Of a stretch of 59,746 nucleotides of DNA, positions 52,269-59,746 are shown piece by piece; the stretch's first letter is position 1; every line of letters starts with the position of its first letter. Origin of the DNA: Euryarchaeota archaeon UBA202 (lineage in GTDB: Archaea > Thermoplasmatota > E2 > UBA202); the NCBI GenBank assembly GCA_002502685.1, contig DAQA01000008.1:73882-133627 (forward strand), in the 5' to 3' direction. The notes under the pieces are model-generated. The model did not search any database and was not told the DNA's origin. It was given only the letters and a program-made list of their open reading frames with translations. Both the position numbers and the translations under genes were made by a program.

Positions 52269-53389
52269 TTCCCCTCAACCGTATTATAAACTTCAATGAT
52301 TTTTTTCCCTATCTTGTCCCATGAATAATCCATTTCTACCATTTTTCTACCCTTTTTTGCTAGATTGTCTCTAAGATTTTTATCACCTAAAAGTTTAATA
52401 ATGCCTTTCGCCAACTCGTTCGGGCTATTTGGTTCAACAAGGCAACCACATTCTCCATTCTTGAGCACTTCAGCAATCCCGCCGACTCTCGTAGAGACTA
52501 CAGGAACACCCGATGCCATCGCTTCTAACATAACTATTCCAAAAGATTCCGCTGTCACAGAGGGCAAAACAAAAACATTAGCAGAATTATAAAGATATGG
52601 CAAAAGGGAATCTTCTACAAATCCTAAAAACATTACATTTTTCTCTAGCCCTACAAGGCGAGCCAATGCTTTCAAGAAAGACAGAATTTTTCCGGTTCCA
52701 GCAATAACAAGAAGAGCATGTGGATATTTTTTAAGCACTTCCTTCATGGAAAAGATTAAAACATCCAATCCCTTCTTTGGGACAATCCTACCAACATATA
52801 AAATAATTGGATTCTCCCTTAACCCTAATTTTTCCCTTGCATATTCTTTTTTTTGTGGTTTAAATTTGGTAACAGAAACACCATTGGGAATTACCAGAGC
52901 TTCTTTTGGGGTAAAATACGAAATAAAATTTTTAGCGGACTCGCTTACTGCAAGGATCTCATCTGCCTTTGATATAGTCACCCTATATCTTGGATAGGCA
53001 TAGCTTATGGCTCGCCAAAAGTGTTCATAATCTGGGAAAAAAGATACGGTGTGGGTTGTAAGTACACTTGAAATATCAAGCTTTGAAGCCAAGGAGAGGC
53101 TAACCAACGATAGCCTTGAGAATGCATGGTGAGCATGAATAAGGTCAAAATTTGATATCTGTGTTTTCATCTTTCTTGCTGCTAAGGGAGAAATGTTTGT
53201 TTTAAACAGTGGACCTTTTATACCCTCAATCTCTACAATTTTTATATTGGTGCTTGGTTTTTCATGATTATTTGTGATTATTGAAACATGTATTTTATTC
53301 TCCGTTAAAACCTCAGATAGTTCCCTCACATGCCTTGCTACGCCTCCGGCGTGTTCATCGAACCATTCCGTTACAATGGCAACCTTCAT
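52265..53389 (-). CDS. Glycosyltransferase family 4
   Basis: About 374 residues from MKVAIVTEWFDEHAGGVARH; an upstream ATG adds eleven unlikely residues. GT-B fold with N-terminal acceptor motif GGVARHVRELSEVL, the hinge ILYVGRIVPKKGLDVLI, LLVIAGTG and the donor-binding EAMASGVPVVSTRVGGIAEVL (E-x7-E type). Transfers a nucleotide- or phospho-sugar to a lipid or glycan at the inner membrane face. Confidence 0.9.
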   Translation of the reverse strand: MKVAIVTEWFDEHAGGVARHVRELSEVLTENKIHVSIITNNHEKPSTNIKIVEIEGIKGPLFKTNISPLAARKMKTQISNFDLIHAHHAFSRLSLVSLSLASKLDISSVLTTHTVSFFPDYEHFWRAISYAYPRYRVTISKADEILAVSESAKNFISYFTPKEALVIPNGVSVTKFKPQKKEYAREKLGLRENPIILYVGRIVPKKGLDVLIFSMKEVLKKYPHALLVIAGTGKILSFLKALARLVGLEKNVMFLGFVEDSLLPYLYNSANVFVLPSVTAESFGIVMLEAMASGVPVVSTRVGGIAEVLKNGECGCLVEPNSPNELAKGIIKLLGDKNLRDNLAKKGRKMVEMDYSWDKIGKKIIEVYNTVEGK

Positions 53390-53556
53390 GCTCCTCACTT
53401 CATTCTCCCGTATATAAAACATAATTAGAATAACTCTTTATGCCCATTTTGATATTTGTATTAAAAATATTTCATATTTAAGCATAAATATATTCTTATA
53501 AAACATGTATCGTTTAAAATTCATCAAGCACCCCCCTAACTATCCTAATGAAATCT

Positions 53557-54042
53557 TTACCTCTGACTGTTTTTCAATTCTGTTCCACATTTTTTACAAT
53601 ATCTAGCATCAAATTCATTTGAAGTTCCACATTTTTTACATTCAATTGATTCTATCTCTATTTTAAACAAAGTTTTAGAAGATATTTCTTCAGCTGTCAA
53701 AGCTGCAACTTTCTTCGCTTCCGTTAATACCCTTTTTTTATATTTTTCAAAATCCTTTTTCATTAATGCCTCTTGGGCTATTGAATTAATAAATTCTGAT
53801 AAACCACAAACAAAAATCCAAAAAACAAGATTTCCTTTCAGCAAACCTTTTTTATCAAAAATAAAATAGCCTTTTGACTCTTCACCAATTTTAGGGCTAA
53901 TATTTTTCCAAATTTCACCTGCTTTTCTATGAATTTTTATAATAGAATTATAGGTAACTGGATATTCTTTACTCAATTTTTCCAAAAAAATTTGGATTTT
54001 TATTTCCTCGCTGGACTTTTCATTCATTTTCTCTTTTTCCAT
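53557..54042 (-). CDS. Zinc-ribbon-tailed protein, unknown
   Basis: About 161 residues from MEKEKMNEKSSEE. A helical body (LEKLSKEYPVTYNSIIKIH) with one moderately hydrophobic helix (GNLVFWIFVCGLSEFINSIA) and a C-terminal CKKCGTSNEFDARYCKKCGT zinc ribbon. Zinc-ribbon tails of this kind are common on archaeal regulators and membrane-associated proteins. Not recognised further. Confidence 0.6.
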   Translation of the reverse strand: MEKEKMNEKSSEEIKIQIFLEKLSKEYPVTYNSIIKIHRKAGEIWKNISPKIGEESKGYFIFDKKGLLKGNLVFWIFVCGLSEFINSIAQEALMKKDFEKYKKRVLTEAKKVAALTAEEISSKTLFKIEIESIECKKCGTSNEFDARYCKKCGTELKNSQR

Positions 54043-54234
54043 TTTCTTTACCGCAATAACGGATTTTAAATTTTTGGGCACAGGGAAATTTTCCCTTTAA
54101 ATTTTGGCATTTATCAGTCCCCCGGTTTTATTAAATATATTGATCTATACTCCAATTTTTCCCATTCTTGCACTGGTAAAATATGAATATAATCTATACT
54201 TGTTAATCATAAATATTAATTACTGTGCACCTGC

Positions 54235-54759
54235 TCAAGTAAGTTTAAGGGCACTTTCTGGGCAAGTGATCTCCATTTTACATAATGAACATTTTTTTTT
54301 CTTGACGATTCCATTTCCATAAACTAATTCAGATAGCCATAATACTACTATTATTATCTTTATTGGATTAAATTCTTGAAAAATCCATGTGATATAAATA
54401 GCAAGGGGAATTAATACAAGAATACCAAAAATCAGAGGTATCACCAGCATTCCACTAAATGAATTGAAGTATTTGCTATCGCTAGGTTTGGATATTAAGG
54501 CAGATAGTCGACCTAAACCCATGCCACACCATTTATCATAATAATAACATTTTGGGCAAGCAAGTTTCGGATGCATAACATACACCACTATGACTCCAAA
54601 GGAAAAATATAGGACTGCAACAAGGGGGCGAAAGTACCAACCGGTGAGGGACCCCAATATAATCCATGATAACATTAACAGGTTGTTTAGTATGATACCT
54701 GATTTTTGATATTCCTCCAAACCGTTTTCATTGAGCTTTACTCTATATGTAATATTCAC
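54235..54759 (-). CDS. Four-helix membrane protein with cysteine motifs
   Basis: A 174-residue integral membrane protein. Hydrophobic helices at about 25-42, 44-62, 105-122 and 130-148. A cytosolic loop has CPKCYYYDKWCGMGLGRLS and the C-terminus KKKCSLCKMEITCPES, a pattern of conserved cysteines that could bind metal or a cluster. Homologous-looking small proteins occur beside transporters in anaerobes. No established function. Confidence 0.6.
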   Translation of the reverse strand: MNITYRVKLNENGLEEYQKSGIILNNLLMLSWIILGSLTGWYFRPLVAVLYFSFGVIVVYVMHPKLACPKCYYYDKWCGMGLGRLSALISKPSDSKYFNSFSGMLVIPLIFGILVLIPLAIYITWIFQEFNPIKIIIVVLWLSELVYGNGIVKKKKCSLCKMEITCPESALKLT

Positions 54760-54825
54760 CCCCGATATTGATTTGCATGTTTATACTTTTATACATATAT
54801 CATTACATCATAAAAAGCATTAGCT

Positions 54826-55059
54826 TCATAGCCTGCTCATCCCGGTAAGGGTTTTTGTGTCTTTAACCCCCTCAATATTTCTTATCTTATTTACCACTAT
54901 CTTCCCAAGTGTGTCAAAATCTTTTGCTTCAATCTTTGTTATTAAGTCATATTCACCAAAAAGGGGATGGACCTCAATAATGTCTTTAATTTTTACTAAT
55001 TTATTATACACCGCATGTTCCATTTGAGGTTTCGTTTGAATGAGAACAAATGCCAACAT
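54826..55059 (-). CDS. Stand-alone Lrp/AsnC effector (RAM) domain protein
   Basis: A 77-residue paralogue of the protein at 32.3 kb: LAFVLIQTKPQMEHAVYNKL, then PLFGEYDLITKIEAKDFDTL and VKDTKTLTGM. Twelve bases behind the AbrB-type gene, so the two are one transcript; together they may sense an amino acid and control the divergent exporter. Confidence 0.85.
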   Translation of the reverse strand: MLAFVLIQTKPQMEHAVYNKLVKIKDIIEVHPLFGEYDLITKIEAKDFDTLGKIVVNKIRNIEGVKDTKTLTGMSRL

Positions 55060-55071
55060 TCTCGTTCCTCT

Positions 55072-55305
55072 TTATTTCTCTTTTTTAATTATTTCTTCCA
55101 TTTTTTCACCAAATTCTACTAATATTTTACTTAAAATTTCAGCTCTTACTAAAAAAATCCCCCAGTTTTCCATTTCCGTTTTACCTAATACCAAGAGTTT
55201 GTCCCCAGATTTTATCTTATATATTCTTCTTAGATTAACTGGAAGAGCAATCTGTCCTCTTTCACCCACAGTTACACAACCATAGAATTTGACATGTTCA
55301 AACAT
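55072..55305 (-). CDS. AbrB/MazE-type regulator
   Basis: About 77 residues from MFEHVKFYGCV (several ATG codons up to 17 positions upstream). The AbrB fold is GCVTVGERGQIALPVNLRRI then YKIKSGDKLLVLG, the GRI-lP...GD pattern. Divergent from the MMPL exporter, with two palindromic half-sites in the shared upstream region, so it is the likely local repressor. Confidence 0.8.
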   Translation of the reverse strand: MFEHVKFYGCVTVGERGQIALPVNLRRIYKIKSGDKLLVLGKTEMENWGIFLVRAEILSKILVEFGEKMEEIIKKEK

Positions 55306-55344
55306 TTCCATTATTATCATTGAATAATGGTAAATATGATATTT

Positions 55345-55374
55345 ATGATTTATCATCTAAATCATGATTATCAT
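55345..55374. promoter_or_regulatory. Two dyads between AbrB and exporter genes
   Basis: ATGATTTATCAT (55345-55356) and ATGATTATCAT (55364-55374) share the arms ATGAT/ATCAT with spacers of 2 and 1 base. They lie 40-65 bases upstream of the preferred AbrB-type start and 145 bases ahead of the exporter ATG. Confidence 0.45.
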
Positions 55375-55519
55375 TAAAAATAAATAGCCTAACAGTATAC
55401 TCCTTCTAACATTCACAAAAATCTAGGATTAAAGATAAGAAAAAAACAGAGAGATGAACAAATACTAACTGGAATTTTAAAAAAAAACCAGTGATGAAAA
55501 AAAGGGTGAATAGAAAAAC

Positions 55520-58249
55520 ATGGTAACAAGGCAATTGGGGTGGCAAATATCTGGCCATCCGACAACGGCAATCGCTGCGACTATTGTAATAACACTGCTT
55601 GCTGTAGGTTGCATACAAATATTTGGTATAGAACAGGAGTTTACAGAAGAATCTTTTTTGCCAGATATGGAGGTGGTCAAGGCATCTAATGAGATATCAG
55701 AAAATTACACCGCTACATATACTGTACCCATATTAGCTAAATCAAAGAATGGAGATGTCTTAACATCAGAGAGCCTTGTAGACATTCTTCAAGTGGAGAA
55801 AATCATTACTGCTGATGCGAAAATTGTACCTGCTCTAGCAACACCAGAAATGCCCTCATCAAATGTAAATTCAATAGCGGATACAATTGCACAAATGCTC
55901 TTAACCCAACAAAATATAACTACCTCTACATTTGAACAGAAGATTTTTGCACTTCAGAATTTGAATGATTCCCAAATCAAACAATTTGTTATGGAGGTAT
56001 TAACCTCAAGTCAAACCCCACTTGAGATAAAGGGACTGTTTTCGATGCTGTTAACAAAAGATTTTAATATTACAGAAGGGAAAATTAGGGCGAAGGGCAC
56101 CATAGTTATGGTAAGTTTGAACGGATCACTATTAACAGGGGGTATAACAGCAGGCCAGGGGACAACAGAAGATGATATACCAAAAATAGAGGAGAGGATG
56201 GATGCCCTTGTGAAGAATATAGAATTAAGATCAACTGAAATTAGTGTTATGGGAAACCAGATAGTCTCTGATGAGATTCAAGATGCATCAATTAAATCTA
56301 TGGGGATACTTCTTCCAATTGCCTTTGGTTTAGTACTTGTTATTCTAGTGATTATATATAGAAATGGTTTAGATTTGTTATTCAGCCTCCTTGCCCTAGT
56401 TTTTGCAATAATATGGGTTTATGGCTTTGGCTCTGCCATGGGTTTTTCATTCAATCCCATGACCATTGCGGTTCCTGTATTGATTGTTGGACTGGGCATC
56501 GACTATGGAATACATATTACAATGCGCTACCGTGAAGAAATCAGGAATGGAAAGAAGATTAAAGAAGCGGTGGATATAACAATAAAATCAGTTGGAATGG
56601 TGCTATTACTTGCTACTATAACTACCGTTGTAGCTTTCTCATCTAATTTGATTTCTCCTATAGGCCTCTTAGGAGAGTTTGGGGTATTATGTGCGATTGG
56701 GATTATTAGTAGTTTTATAACTATGACTGCTTTTGTGCCTGCATGCAAACAACTTCAGGACACTAGAAAGTTGAAAAAGGGGAGAGCATTGACTGGGAAA
56801 GTGGAGGATAGTAAATCTGGTAAAGGAATAAAAGGTCTTAGGAAAATTGGCGAAACGTTTCTTGATAAAGCCATGAGTAGCGGGGCTGTTGCGACGGAGC
56901 ATCATCCAATACCAGTTATTGTCATAGTAATCATTATTACCCTTGGTGCTGTTGGAGGGGCATTACAAATGGAAACAACCTTTAATTTTGAGGATTTCTT
57001 ACCAGAAGATTTAGAGATAGCACAAGACCTCGAATATATGTTAAACGAATTTGAGATTATAGGAGGTATGACGGAAGAAGTTGAAATTTTAATAAAAAGT
57101 GATATTACTTCTCCAAAATTATTAACAGATATAGATGAGTCAATATCTAATATGGTAGATGATGAATATGTTATTCGTTACGGGGATAAACCAGAGGTTA
57201 GGTCGATACTGTCTTTGATGGATGACTGGGCAACAAACTCGGCAACATATGGTTTCTATGACCCAAATTTTGATGCAACTTTTCAAACAATATATAATGA
57301 CATAATGTCACCTGTGGGGGTGCCAAAATCCAGTGCATCAAAACAAGATATTAGACAGTTATATGAATGGTTATATACAAACCCTAAATCATCCAGAGAT
57401 ACAAGATCGGTTTTGCACAAGACAGACAATGAGGTATATGATGGTACAGTTTTACGAGTTTCAGTAAATGCATTTGCAGATGACAATGAGGCTATCGAAA
57501 CGCTTCGTTATGGTTTAAGGGAGGACATAATACCGTTAGAGGACAGCACAGATAAAACAGTACTGACTGGTGGTATCATTGTTACAAAGGTAGTGATGGA
57601 TTCATTGAATGACAGTCAAATAAATTCATTGATTATCACACTTATCGTGTCTTTTATTATTTTAACTCTTGTTTTTTTGGTGGAGCGGCGATCTTTTGCC
57701 CTTGGAATCATAACCTTAATGCCTCTAATATTTTGTGTCATATGGACACTTGGAACGATGTATATAATTAGGATACCCCTTAATATCATGACAATTACTG
57801 TTGCTTCATTAACGATTGGTTTAGGAATCACTTACGGGATACATATCACTCATAGATTTTTAGAGGATCTCAAAAGGTATGATACCGTTAATGAGGCATG
57901 CCGTAGTACTGTTTCTCATACAGGTACAGCATTATTTGGGGCCGCATCAACAACCATTGCTGGCTTTGGGTTACTTGTGTTTTCCATAATGCCCCCTTTA
58001 CAGCAATTTGGAGCGATAACTGCCTTAGCTATCCTATATAGCTTCTTAGCTTCAGTGTTTATCCTCCCGACATTCTTGGTGATATGGGCAAAACATGGTA
58101 AAAAATTCAAGGATTCCTCTCGAGTTAGGAAGGAAAGGAAAAAGTCACATCAGATACCCTGCCCTCAATGCAATCATAGAATAGAGGTTCATGAAAAAGC
58201 AAAGAAGTTTAAATGCCCCCATTGTGGCTTTAAGGCTGATTTTTGTTGA
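55520..58249 (+). CDS. MMPL/RND-superfamily exporter (HAE3 type) with zinc-ribbon tail
   Basis: A 909-residue membrane exporter with two halves of similar layout: TM1, an extracellular domain, then a five- to six-helix bundle. SSD-like helices include VPVLIVGLGIDYGIHITMRY (about 315) and TVASLTIGLGITYGIHITHRF (about 765), the GxGxDYGIH motif in the first and a GITYGIH variant in the second. The C-terminus ends in a CPQC...CPHC zinc ribbon. A GGGTGA ribosome site precedes the ATG. Probably exports hydrophobic or amphiphilic compounds or lipids. Confidence 0.9.
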   Translation: MVTRQLGWQISGHPTTAIAATIVITLLAVGCIQIFGIEQEFTEESFLPDMEVVKASNEISENYTATYTVPILAKSKNGDVLTSESLVDILQVEKIITADAKIVPALATPEMPSSNVNSIADTIAQMLLTQQNITTSTFEQKIFALQNLNDSQIKQFVMEVLTSSQTPLEIKGLFSMLLTKDFNITEGKIRAKGTIVMVSLNGSLLTGGITAGQGTTEDDIPKIEERMDALVKNIELRSTEISVMGNQIVSDEIQDASIKSMGILLPIAFGLVLVILVIIYRNGLDLLFSLLALVFAIIWVYGFGSAMGFSFNPMTIAVPVLIVGLGIDYGIHITMRYREEIRNGKKIKEAVDITIKSVGMVLLLATITTVVAFSSNLISPIGLLGEFGVLCAIGIISSFITMTAFVPACKQLQDTRKLKKGRALTGKVEDSKSGKGIKGLRKIGETFLDKAMSSGAVATEHHPIPVIVIVIIITLGAVGGALQMETTFNFEDFLPEDLEIAQDLEYMLNEFEIIGGMTEEVEILIKSDITSPKLLTDIDESISNMVDDEYVIRYGDKPEVRSILSLMDDWATNSATYGFYDPNFDATFQTIYNDIMSPVGVPKSSASKQDIRQLYEWLYTNPKSSRDTRSVLHKTDNEVYDGTVLRVSVNAFADDNEAIETLRYGLREDIIPLEDSTDKTVLTGGIIVTKVVMDSLNDSQINSLIITLIVSFIILTLVFLVERRSFALGIITLMPLIFCVIWTLGTMYIIRIPLNIMTITVASLTIGLGITYGIHITHRFLEDLKRYDTVNEACRSTVSHTGTALFGAASTTIAGFGLLVFSIMPPLQQFGAITALAILYSFLASVFILPTFLVIWAKHGKKFKDSSRVRKERKKSHQIPCPQCNHRIEVHEKAKKFKCPHCGFKADFC

Positions 58250-58450
58250 TTAATCAGTAGGATAAATAAATCGAGGGGGGGCACTATTGCATGGTATGTT
58301 CTTTTTTTGCTCCTGTGAAAGCCTCCGTTTTTTTATATCTTCTCATCCTCTATATATCCTTTGTGCATACTCCTATCCGAGGTTCATTCTCCATAATGGC
58401 TTTCGCACAAATGGAGGGGGGCTCCTCAATCTAGCGACCGTAGTCGTGAG

Positions 58451-59467
58451 CTACAAGTAAAAAGACGAAGAGCCAGCACAGGACAAGCCTGACGGGTGAA
58501 ATTCCTCCTGGTTCTTGAGTATCCAGTAGATGACCCTGAGGAGTTTACTGGCGGTGGCCACTATGGCAATCTTTTTGCCTCTCCGGTGGGCAACGTGGTG
58601 GTAGAATTGGGTGAGATGGGTATCGTATTTGAGGTGGATATGGACGCATTGGGTGAGGACCCATCGGAGCCATTTGTTTCCTGTTTTGGTGATGTGGCCA
58701 TGGTGGGTTGTGTGTCCACTCTGCCGGGTTGAGGGGGTGAGACCGGCGTAGGAGCAGAGTTTGTGGGAATCCCTGAATCGGGTGATATCCCCGATCTCTG
58801 CCGTGATGAGAACCGCGGAATAATAGCCAATCCCGGGGATGGTCATAAGGAGCTGGGCATCCTGGTTCTCCTGGGCAATCCGTGATATTTGTGTGGAGAC
58901 ATCGTGGATTTGGTCTTCGAGTCCTTCGAGTATTTTTAGGTATCTTTGGATGTTGGGAAGGGTGAGGTTTTGGAGCCAGTGTTTTCCTTGTTTGGTGAAG
59001 ATGTTTTTGTGGGGTGGCTCGATCCAGTGTTTGTGGAGTTCGGCACGGATCTTGTTTTTGAGTTCTGTCCGTAGTTTCACGAGGTAGGCTCGTTGTCTGA
59101 CGATGTCTCTTTGTTCACGTATTTCTTGTGGGGGGAGGTAGCTGGTGGGCAGGAAATCACTCCGTAGTAGATGAGCGAGTATGTGTGCATCGATTTTATC
59201 GGTTTTGATTTTTGCTTCGGCGATGGCTCGTGTTTTGAGGGGGTGAGCCAACTTGACGGTATATCCGTGTTTTTCCAGAAGATCATAGGGTGGATGGGAA
59301 AAACTTAGGGCTTCTAGGGCAATGGTGGCTTCCCCTGTTTCTTGGAGGAATGTTAGGTAGTCCTCTTTTTTGTTGGGGAATGCTCCCTCTTTTAGGATCT
59401 TTCCTTGTTCTGTCATTATCACGCCGTATACTTTCTTTTTATGGACATCTAATCCTACATACTGCAT
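58451..59467 (-). CDS. IS110-family DEDD transposase
   Basis: A 338-residue recombinase. The N-terminal RuvC-like DEDD domain shows YVGLDVHKKKVYGVI (first Asp), TIALEALSF (Glu) and IKTDKIDAHILAHLLR (DxxDA). The C-terminal Tnp_20 domain has MTIPGIGYYSAVLITAEIGD and CSYAGLTPSTRQSG with the catalytic serine region. IS110 enzymes use a bridge RNA from the non-coding end to choose target and donor sites. The gene is complete. Confidence 0.93.
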   Translation of the reverse strand: MQYVGLDVHKKKVYGVIMTEQGKILKEGAFPNKKEDYLTFLQETGEATIALEALSFSHPPYDLLEKHGYTVKLAHPLKTRAIAEAKIKTDKIDAHILAHLLRSDFLPTSYLPPQEIREQRDIVRQRAYLVKLRTELKNKIRAELHKHWIEPPHKNIFTKQGKHWLQNLTLPNIQRYLKILEGLEDQIHDVSTQISRIAQENQDAQLLMTIPGIGYYSAVLITAEIGDITRFRDSHKLCSYAGLTPSTRQSGHTTHHGHITKTGNKWLRWVLTQCVHIHLKYDTHLTQFYHHVAHRRGKKIAIVATASKLLRVIYWILKNQEEFHPSGLSCAGSSSFYL

Positions 59468-59496
59468 GTATTTTTTTCACCTCATATGGTGGGTAT

Positions 59497-59522
59497 GGCT
59501 TGAGGTATCCTAAACCTCTGCC
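59497..59522 (-). ncRNA. Hairpin upstream of IS110 transposase, possible bridge RNA part
   Basis: GGC and GAGGT (59497-59499, 59502-59506) pair with ACCTC and GCC (59514-59518, 59520-59522) with loop ATCCTAA. It lies 30 bases upstream of the transposase start, where IS110 (not IS1111) elements encode their bridge RNA. Only this stem is clear. Confidence 0.35.
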
Positions 59523-59568
59523 CTTTTCTCTGTTGAGGAGGCTTTACATGCAATCTAGTAAAAACGCG

Positions 59569-59618
59569 TTCAAATCCCGGTATGAACACACCCAAACCAC
59601 ACGGGCTCAAATCCCGGT
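59569..59618. repeat. Near-identical 13-base repeats, T-arm-like
   Basis: TTCAAATCCCGGT (59569-59581) and CTCAAATCCCGGT (59606-59618) differ at one base. The core resembles tRNA T arms (TTCAAATCCC also occurs in tRNA-Leu at 44.2 kb). They lie just outside the tentative IS110 end. Confidence 0.45.
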
Positions 59619-59746
59619 GGTTTCGGAGGTATATGATTAGAACTCAACATAAAAAGAATAAAGAGGAAAAAATCATTATACTTATTTAAAAAATCCTAAT
59701 TTTTGATAGGTAGAGATATGTTGGTAATATTTATATAGTATTATTT

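Larger units (their letters stand above)
58427..59558 (-). mobile_element. IS110-family element, provisional limits
   Basis: Limits are set by a shared 8-base sequence CAATCTAG at 58427-58434 and 59551-59558 flanking the transposase gene, as IS110 elements lack terminal inverted repeats and recombine at short cores. Chance identity of 8 bases is not negligible, so ends are tentative. Confidence 0.5.

Noticed and set aside
59561..59640. Possible short CRISPR-like repeat pair near the right end
   Set aside because: Only two 13-base copies with a single 24-base spacer and no cas genes; better explained by T-arm-like or IS110 target sequence.

Overview
The window is archaeal. It holds archaeal-type ribosomal proteins (L1, L10/P0, L10e), a class I lysyl-tRNA synthetase, a MetRS with a fused C-terminal tRNA-binding domain, archaeal DnaG (TOPRIM), stand-alone Lrp/AsnC RAM-domain proteins, UPF0058, DUF63 and DUF1015 proteins, a mevalonate kinase, and TATA-box promoters lying about 25 bases ahead of start codons. 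The mix (UPF0058, DUF63, C25 gingipain-like peptidase, ferredoxin-dependent pyruvate oxidation, PEP synthase) suggests a moderately AT-rich anaerobic euryarchaeote, perhaps of the Thermoplasmatota side. No rRNA is present, so this placement is inference.

Positions 1-44 kb are mostly chromosomal core. From left to right: the L1-L10 operon (minus strand); a nicotianamine-synthase-like methyltransferase with a B12-binding radical SAM enzyme, facing a creatininase-family hydrolase and a zinc dehydrogenase; a secreted C25 peptidase; an LsrF-like aldolase; a rhomboid protease; tRNA-Arg(CCU); a run of single genes (flavodoxin, acyltransferase, GNAT, PEBP, methyltransferase, secreted Ntn-hydrolase-like protein); a gene-poor stretch with a strongly base-paired RNA candidate near 18.5 kb; PEP synthase; mevalonate kinase; DUF1015; a radical SAM/GIY-YIG pair; the four-gene pyruvate:ferredoxin oxidoreductase operon; PHP and MetRS; DnaG; thiolase-like PP-loop protein; acyl-CoA synthetase; LysRS; L10e; PurC; and a few membrane or small zinc proteins. 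PorGDAB makes acetyl-CoA and PEP synthase feeds gluconeogenesis, so central carbon flow is represented.

From tRNA-Met(initiator) and tRNA-Leu (about 44.0-44.3 kb) to the right end the character changes. This part has a ribbon-helix-helix-like gene of a kind often linked to integrated elements, a GIY-YIG-like protein, a four-gene minus-strand cassette (AbrB regulator, winged-helix/Panacea-like protein, PIN-domain protein, TGT-like barrel protein), an IS1-family element that splits a divergent gene, SBBP and MMPL gene fragments, a MarR regulator, a small glycosyltransferase/methyltransferase pair, an AbrB/Lrp-RAM pair divergent from a large MMPL exporter, and an IS110-family element. This is accessory DNA with repeated insertion and decay.

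The strongest unusual signals are: a 13-base T-loop intron in tRNA-Arg(CCU) with a readable bulge-helix-bulge; an integrase-N-terminus-like reading frame running into that tRNA; the AbrB/HTH/PIN/TGT-like cassette with repeated 10-14 base boxes at its promoters; an IS1-like element with 26-base inverted repeats and an 8-base target duplication whose precise removal restores a 183-codon gene; and the three-way-junction RNA candidate at 18494-18614.
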